Position numbers and translations under genes: made by a program. From contig NC_081413.1 of assembly GCF_030272615.1 (NCBI RefSeq), forward strand, positions 603,510,709-603,574,708: a stretch of 64,000 nt of DNA. Reading direction: 5' to 3'. The stretch is from Cryptomeria japonica. Taxonomy: Eukaryota; Streptophyta; Pinopsida; Cupressales; Cupressaceae. The notes under the pieces were generated by a model. That model made no database searches, was not told the DNA's origin, and saw only the letters and a list, made by a program, of their open reading frames with translations. Each line of letters opens with the position of its first letter. Within the stretch, counting starts at the first letter, position 1. This document shows positions 57,180 through 64,000 of this stretch, one piece after another.

Positions 57180-58557
57180 GAGACATGGTCTCTATTGTAT
57201 TTTGAGCAGTGTATTCTTTGTACTGGACACAGTGTTGACACATTTTGTAGATTTTAATCATTTTTTGAGAGATATATATATAGAGCACCATTTTTGGTCG
57301 ATGTGATGTGTTTATGGATGCATTTTTATGTGTGCTACTTCCTTTCATATGATGATGTAATATTTACATATATGAGGCAATGTGTGATGCAGGATGTATG
57401 TTTTTATATGTTGTGAGATGTATCTTGAAAATGAGATGTATGATTTAATATGCTGCTACGTGTAATATGAAATGATGTAAAATGATGTAAAAATGATGCA
57501 AAATGATATGTAATAATGATGTGCGACTAATTGTAAAATGATAGGCAACTAATTGTAAAATGATATGCAACTAATTGTTTTTGGAGCATCTCTCATTCTG
57601 TATTTGCCATCCGATATAACCATTTATTTGCTTTCTTTGTAAATATCATCATGGAGCATTTATTGATTTTTGGATATGTTGAAAATTTATACAAGCATAA
57701 TGGTATAATTGAACCATAATGACCTGAGTAAAATTTACATGATTTTTAATTTTGCAAGATAGCATAAGCGTCAAGGTATAATTGAACCAGGATGACCTGA
57801 GTGTGTATTGCGTAAACATACAAGAGTAGATCATTTATATGCGTGAAATGGAATCAGGCCTTCAGTGATATGGATCACGTCTCGAGGCAAATATTCTCAC
57901 AGTACAAGTGATCGCCTCCCAGACAGAAGACTAAGAAAATTTTGGAAGTTTCTCATGATCTCTGGCTTTGAAGCTTTTGATGAGATAAGGAGAAGATTCC
58001 AATTTATTTAAAAAGTTCAAAATGCAAAATAATCAAGACTTTAATGCGATAATGCAACATTTTGTATTTCAGAAAATCATCCATCCTTAAGTTTCTTGTG
58101 TATTGTTTTTTGGTTTTAGTTGTTGCGATGAAGTGTAGTTGTGTTTGTTGGATGTCCTGTGTCTGAGGTTTTGCAATAGTTGGAATGTCTTGAATGTTTG
58201 CAAGTTTTTGAACAGTTTAATGCCCCTAGATGAGTGTTCTTCTGGATATGATTATGTATAGTGATTTCCAAGCCATGGTGAAATGCGATAAGAGAATAGA
58301 TACAGATGGATAACTCAGGATAGTGACTACGCTAAGTATGTCCTGAATGGATATATGCCAAGTGTCGGATGATGGTCGATAGTGTTTTGATGGATAAAAT
58401 GGCATGGATATAGATAAAGGAGCCGGCCTTTCACAAGGGCGCCTGTTTACCAGGTTTTCACCATTTGTTTTTATTGTACTTTGTATTTTTGCTTTTTTTG
58501 GATTTTTTTTTTTGATTTTTTTGTTTGTTTTTGGCTTTTTCCATGCACTAGGCTACC
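57180..58557. other. Spacer between PMD gene and Gypsy-2 integrase
   Basis: No gene is supported. It contains AT-rich short repeats (ATGATGTAAA near 57470-57510, AACTAATTGTAAAATGAT near 57528-57578) and two similar segments with GGTATAATTGAACCA at 57703 and 57774. A T-rich stretch at 58460-58540 is purine-rich on the minus strand and lies just past the integrase end. Confidence 0.6.
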
Positions 58558-60774
58558 TTAAGTATAATACTTCTTTAGATGAATGCTATTAGTTGGATCA
58601 TCGAGCACATCTCCTTTAGAATTTGTTAGCTGATAGGCACCTGATCCATAGACTGAAATGATGACATAGGGACCCAACCAGTTAGGTTCAAATTTCCCTT
58701 TCTTTTCTCTATCTTGCTGGTTTCGTGGATTTTCTTTTAGGACTAGATCACCAACCTTGAAGTTACGAGGAATGACCTTATGATTGTAGCTCCTGCATAT
58801 GCATTGCTGATATGCTTTGAGATGAGTATAAGCATGTTGGCGTCTTTCATCTAATAGTTCCAGTTCTTGCAGTCGGTTAACTCGATACTCTTCATCTGGG
58901 ATCAAACCTTTCAAAGAGACTCTAAGAGATGGAATTTCTACCTCCAAGGGTAAAATAGCCTCTGATCCATATACCAATGAATATGGTGTTGCTCCTGTAG
59001 GTGTGCGGATGCTAGTCTTGTAGGCCCAAAGTGCTGGATTGAGTTGTACGTGCCAATCTTTGCCTGCATCATTCACTGTTTTCTTGAGGATTTTGAGGAT
59101 CGTTTTGTTAGATGCTTCTGCCTGACCATTTCCTTGTGGATAGTATGGTGTAGAAAACCGATATTGGATTTTGAATTTTTCATATAGTTCCTGCACATCT
59201 TGGTTTTTGAAAGGTCGTCCATTATCTGTGACGATTTAACTTGGAATACCATATCTGCAGATCAGATAATTCAGGATAAAAGAGGCAATTTTTTTCCCAG
59301 TCACTGTGGTCATGGGAACTACTTCAATCCATTTGGTAAAGTATTCTGTTGCAGTTATGATGAACTTGTGTCCATTTGAAGATGAAGGATGTATTTTGCC
59401 TACCAGGTCCAATCTCCACTGACAAAAGGGCCAGGATGTTGTAAATGGCTGCAGTTCCTGTGCTGGTGCATGTATCAGATTGCCATGGATCTGGCATTTA
59501 GGACATTTCTTGGCGTAATGATATGAGTCTTTCTCCATTGTAGGCCAGTAGTATCCCATTCGTAGAAGCTTTTTAGCAAGAGTAGTGCCACTTGATTGTG
59601 TGCCACAAATACCTTCATGAAGCTTGTGTAAAGTTGAATCAGAATCATTACGATCAAGACAACGAAGAAGAGTACCATCTAGACCTCGACGATATAAGGT
59701 ATCAGTGATAAGGGTGTAACGGGCAGCTTGTCGGATAAAGTTACGTTTTTGGTTACAGGATTGGTCAATGGGTAAGATATTATGCTTGAGGTAGTCGTAT
59801 ATTGGTCCATATAACGGAGAATCTGAACCGGTTAAGGCATATATAACCTGGGATTCAGAGTGGTCATAGGCAGGGGAGAACAGTTGCTCTACCAGGAACG
59901 CATAACGACTCTGTTGTTCTGGAATTTGTAGTAATGAAGCGATTGTAGCCATTGCATCGGCTGCTTTGTTATTCAACCTTGGTATTTGTTCAAAGGTGAT
60001 GTGCACAAAATACTGTTTGAAGTCATCCACCATCTGTTTGTAGGGGAGTAACTTATCATCCTTTGTCTGATAGTTGTTGTTGATCTGATTGATGACTAGT
60101 TGTGAGTCTCCGTAGACTTTTAATTCTGTGATTTTCCATTCGACAGCCATTTTGATTCCTATGACCAATGCTTCATATTCAGCCACATTATTTGTACATG
60201 GAAACATAAGTCTGTATGATCTCGGCATAGTGTGTCCTTCAGGGGTGATGAATAGAATGCCGGCCCCTGAACCATGTTGTGTATAGGATCCATCAAAGTA
60301 TAGGGTCCATTGTTTAGAGGAAAGAGCAAAAACGTCCCTGTCTGGAAATTCAATGTCCATGGTTTGTTTTCCTGGTAGCGGTGCTTCAGCTAGCTGATCT
60401 GCAATTGCTTGTCCTTTGATGGCTCGTCTTTCATTGTAGTGGATGTCGAATTCACTAAGAATCATGACCCATTTAGCCAATCGGCCTGTGAGAGCTGCCT
60501 TGCTGAGTAGATACTTGAGAGGATCAATTTTGGCTACTAGCTTGGTAGTGTGTGCTAGCATATAATGTCGGAACTTTTGAGATGCAAAAACAACTGTTAG
60601 GCAAGCCTTTTCAATGAATGTATAATTGAGTTCATAGCCATTCAATGTTCTACTGATGTAATATATGGCGCGTTCCTTTCCTTGTTGATCTTCTTGTGCC
60701 AATAGTGCCCCCAGTGAAACATCTGTTGTTGAGATATACAATATAAGAGGCTTTCCTGCAATTGGTGGATTCAT
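58558..60774 (-). pseudogene. pol: Gypsy-2 RNase H, extra RNase H and integrase
   Basis: Open from 60774 to a stop at 59236, then 59196-58558 in the same frame to the natural stop after HLKKYYT. Native RNase H occupies residues ~1-110. The extra, archaeal-type RNase H (~155-285) keeps all four acidic residues (YFDGSY, VAEYEAL, YGDSQLV, AADAMAT). The integrase zinc region follows (LHKLHEGICG, CPKC at ~385-435). The core shows Asp in LDLVGKI, the second Asp in IVTDN near 59225 and Glu in GNGQAEASNKT. The end fits the gypsy integrase C-terminal fold (DLVLKENPRNQ, FEPNWLGPY). The TAA at about 59236 is the only interruption after 60774. Confidence 0.92.
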
Positions 60775-61842
60775 CAGGTACTATTTAATTTGGTAAAAAG
60801 ATTCTGCACATTTAGTCTCCCATTTGAATGGCACATTTTTGTGTAGCAAGTGGTTAAATGGCAGACTTTTATCTGCTAGTTGAGCGATGAATCGCCTGAT
60901 TGATTGAAGTTGTCCTTGGAGAGATCATAGTTGACTGATATTCTTTGGTGGTGGCATATCCATGATGGCTTGTACCTTTACTGGATCAACTTCAATACCT
61001 TTAGATGAGACGATGTAACCTAGTAACTTGCCTGATGTAACCCCGAAGACACACTTTTTAGGGTTGAGTCGGACTTTGAATTTCTACAACCGATCAAAGA
61101 TCTTTGTTAGGATGCCAAGATGTTCAGCTCTGGTGAAAGATTTTGCTAGTAAATCATCCACATAGTCTTCCATGAATGTGTGCATCATATCATGGAATAT
61201 GGTTGTCATTTCTCTTTGATAAGTGGCTCCGGCATTCTTTAAGCCAAAAGGCATAACATTCCAACAGTATGTTCCCTAAGGACAGGTGAATGCTGTTTTG
61301 TCCTGATCTTCAGGAGCTATTTTGATTTGATTATAGCCCGAGAAACTGTCCATTAAGGAGAGCATTGCATGGCCTGCTGTGAGATCTACAATTATATCAA
61401 TACTTGGTAGAGGAAAGTCATCCTTTGGGCAAGCTTTATTGACATCTCTGAAGTCGGTGCATATTCTGATACTACCATCTGGTTTTGAGACGAGAACAAT
61501 GTTAGAAATCCATTCTGCATAGTCAATAGGTCGGATGAATCCGACATCTAATAATTTCTTTAATTCCATTTTGACCATGAGTGCTACCTGTGGATTCATC
61601 TTTCGTAGTTTATGCTTGACTGGCTTGACTCCCGCAGAGATGGACAAGTGATGCATGATTAGGTGTGGATCTACTCCGGGCATATCAGCATATGACCAGG
61701 CAAAGTTAATTTGCTGTCCTTTAAAGAAGATGATGAATGTCGATCTTTCCTCCTCTGTCAAAGATTCTGCAAGGTGAATGTTTCTAGCTACTTCGGTGGT
61801 ACCAATGTTGATTGATTGAGTGGGCTCAATCAATATGGGTGA
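60775..61842 (-). pseudogene. pol: Gypsy-2 reverse transcriptase
   Basis: Same frame as the downstream part. Blocks seen are RKMNPQVALMVKMELKKLL, IRICTDFRDVNKACPKD, DSFSGYNQIKIAPEDQ, PFGLKNAGATY, the polymerase site YVDD near 61150-61165, and LNPKKCVFG. In-frame stops: TAG near 61276 (a Trp position), TAG near 61085, TGA near 60928 and TAG near 60782. No frameshift was found. It would copy element RNA into DNA. Confidence 0.92.
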
Positions 61843-64000
61843 TCACTCATGAAAATGTTCAGGAAGAGTGTCAAGTCTCCCATCGTTAGGTGCCTTAAAA
61901 AGGTTTTCACCTTCAGATGCGTCCTTTATTTTTACTTTTTTGGGATCTATTGCTGCCATTGACTGGTTTTCAGCATTAGATTCATTATTTGATTCATTTT
62001 TGCGACTGAGAGACTTGGCACTCCCTGAAGAACAGACATCGTTATTCAGTTCACTGGTAGAGCCTGTTTCGAGATTTACGGTACATAAGTAGTGCATAAT
62101 AGATTCATCATTTGGAAAAATTGGGATATCATGAGTCTCAGGTTCAGTCCAGTCGATGAGATCAGGGAAGACAAGTGGTAAGGAATCATTGGGCGGGTCA
62201 AGTTCAGCTACTGTAAGTGTTAGGATAGAGTTATCATCATGATGGGTCTTGTTTTTAAAGAAATCTAGGGTTTCATCGAGGTCTTCGATGGTATCATCTT
62301 CTACATAGACTTGTTCGTAATATTTCTGTTCGCTTTCCTAAACGTCATAGACATGTTGTGGTCCAAATTCGAGAGGTCTATCTTCTGCGTTATGTTCTTC
62401 TTGAGAAATGGATATGAAATCAGCATCATCTGGGATATTTGTAGTAGTATCAGAGCAGGTACCCCATTCATATTCATTTGAATCTGTCTCATAGGCATCA
62501 TCCCAAATTCTGTCTGTGCTATAAACAGGTATGTTGTATGGCGAAAATAAATCCTTGATGATAGATACTATTTTGATATTCTGTGTTGATTCTGTATCCG
62601 ATCCATCTTCTATAGTCTGGATTTGTTCATAGATTGTGCTTCCTCGAGGAGGAATGATGGTTTCTTGGGATGATATGATTTGTTCTTGAGCCATTGGTGT
62701 GTGAATATGAGCCACTGCTGCAGATATGGCCTTCTTATGATTCAAAAGCTTTCCCTGATATATCTTCTGATCTTGACATTCTCGTGCCTTGCGGATTGTT
62801 TTTGCTGATTCAAAGAGAGCTTCCTGCCATGATTCTTCCTTGTATTTCTTCTTTTCCTTCCATTGAGGTTTGGCATTTGTATGTGGTGGCCTTTTCAATA
62901 GGAAAGTGAATTTAGAACCTAATCCTGCTTTATTTCTACTAGGTTGTGAAGGAAGATCTATAGGTTCAGTGACTCCGTCTTGGCGTTTCCCAATAGGTCC
63001 TTTACCGCCATATCCCATTTGTTTCATGATCAAGTAGCCTTTTCCATACAGGTGCATCGGTAGAACAATGTCTAGAGCGGCCGCTCTATTAGCTTCTTCT
63101 TCATCTTTGTATAGCCAGTTAAGAACATCTTTATCTTCTGATTCTTGTGCTAGAGTCCCCGATTGGATGAAGGTACCATCAAATTTAGTTATGGGCTGAG
63201 TTGCCAGATGTGTTGATATAGTAGGTAAACCATGTGATCTAGGTGATGTTGGCAATCTGGTCAAACATAAAGGCTCCATAGAGTATTCACCCATGCCTTG
63301 GTCTTTGATTTGCATTTTCTGTTTGAAGTCTCCCCATAAGGAGTTGGATTTTGCTATTGGTGGATCAGATGTTGAAGACCGCTGCTTTTCTCTGTTATAA
63401 GGAACCAAACTGTCTTGGGCTGCCCCCATTGCATTGCAATGTTGAAATGGATTGTGATCAGCTGATATGGAGATTTCCTGCCCATCATAAGGAAACGTGA
63501 CACACTGGTGATATGTAGAAGGTACTGCTTGCATTTCATGTATCCAGGGTCGGCCTAATAAGATATTGTAGGTGAGATCAATATCTAAGACTTGACATAT
63601 AGTATCTTTTTGCATTGGTCCTACCTGAATAGGCAATATCACTGTTCCTTTAGAGGACCTTTCCTCATCATCATATGCTTTTATGGTAATCTTTTTACAA
63701 GGATCAATAGATTCTTCTGAGAAGCCTAGTGCACGGATAAGCTTTAAAGTACATATATTAAGTCCGGCTCCTCCATCTATTAAGACTCTTTTGACACGGT
63801 GTTTTCAAACAATGACTTCAATATGTAGAGGAGTATTATGTGGATGTCTCAATGAAGTATTATCAGGCTCTGAGAAGGTGAGGTTATGAGATTCTGTCAT
63901 ATGGGCAACCATGGCTTGGAATTTGTCTGTATCCAGATTTTGAGGTACATTTGTTTCTAATAGTGCTTGCTCCAATATGTCTTTGTGTCTTGGAGATAGT
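61843..64000 (-). pseudogene. pol: Gypsy-2 protease, G-patch-like region and linker; continues outside window
   Basis: The frame enters from the right edge. Protease active site: LIDGGAGLNIC at about 63740-63775; the later landmark NILLGRPWIHE is near 63540-63570. A G-patch-like segment follows (LIMKQMGYGGKGPIGKRQDG, near 62970-63035), then a basic stretch and a long acidic linker to reverse transcriptase. Stops: TGA at 63805-63807, TAG at 62338-62340, TGA at about 61843. All are in one frame. The G-patch, an RNA-binding glycine-rich motif, is known downstream of protease in some retroelements. Confidence 0.85.

Larger units (their letters stand above)
52083..64000 (-). mobile_element. Gypsy-2, Ty3/gypsy element of Tat type with antisense PMD gene; right end outside window
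   Basis: On the minus strand from the right: protease with a G-patch-like region, reverse transcriptase, RNase H, extra RNase H, integrase (ending 58558), then a 5-kb region holding a PMD gene on the opposite strand, a polypurine tract at 53561-53548 and the 3' LTR (53547 to about 52083). The pol region visible here is in a single frame with about eight point stops and no frameshift, so it is younger than Gypsy-1. It interrupts the integrase gene of Copia-4. Confidence 0.88.

Noticed and set aside
1-64000. Host genes or tRNA/rRNA genes
   Set aside because: Every coding stretch could be assigned to an element; no RNA gene could be recognised by eye, though a tRNA scan was not possible.

Overview
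This window looks like nuclear DNA of a seed plant with a large, repeat-rich genome; a gymnosperm is possible, but that is a guess from the style of the elements and not something the sequence proves. No host gene is visible. All 64 kb can be assigned to LTR retrotransposons inserted into one another: four Ty1/copia elements (Copia-1 to Copia-4), three Ty3/gypsy elements (Gypsy-1 to Gypsy-3) and one non-autonomous element that carries only a gag gene (called TR-GAG here). All names are local labels. Nearly every polyprotein gene is broken, mostly by stop codons of the C-to-T type (CAG, CAA, CGA or TGG changed to a stop).

Layout. Copia-1 covers 1-7582 (+) and its first ~50 bases lie outside the window. 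Gypsy-1 (-) spans 7583-40305. Its left LTR is 7583-19056 and is split by Copia-2 (9402-16791, 5-bp target duplication TACAT). Its internal region is 19057-34128 and is split by TR-GAG (23195-31021, target duplication CAAAG). Its right LTR is 34129-40305. Gypsy-1 itself sits in the 5' LTR of Copia-3 (40306-46372, +). Next comes a piece of an old gypsy element, Gypsy-3 (46373-48632, +). It is cut by Copia-4 (48633-52082, -), and Copia-4 is cut inside its integrase gene by Gypsy-2 (52083 to beyond 64000, -).

The most unusual object is Gypsy-1. Its LTRs are about 6.2 kb long, very large for any retroelement, and each carries a long protein-coding region on the same strand as gag-pol. That region consists of two reading frames, ORFa (~915 codons) and ORFb (~285 codons), joined by an overlapping stop-start TAATG that is present in both LTR copies. 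I do not recognise the proteins. Gypsy-1 also places an extra RNase H domain before the reverse transcriptase, whereas Gypsy-2 has it after the native RNase H.

Gypsy-2 carries, between pol and its 3' LTR and on the opposite strand, a plant-mobile-domain (PMD) gene with its own TATA box and a 1.1-kb intron full of short tandem repeats. TR-GAG has a completely open 1111-codon gag but no pol, so it must borrow enzymes from another element. All four Copia elements share a complementary pair of sequences that places two polypurine tracts next to each other at their 3' ends.

These are readings by eye. Coordinates of LTR ends come from TG...CA termini, primer-binding sites, target duplications and comparison of the repeated copies.
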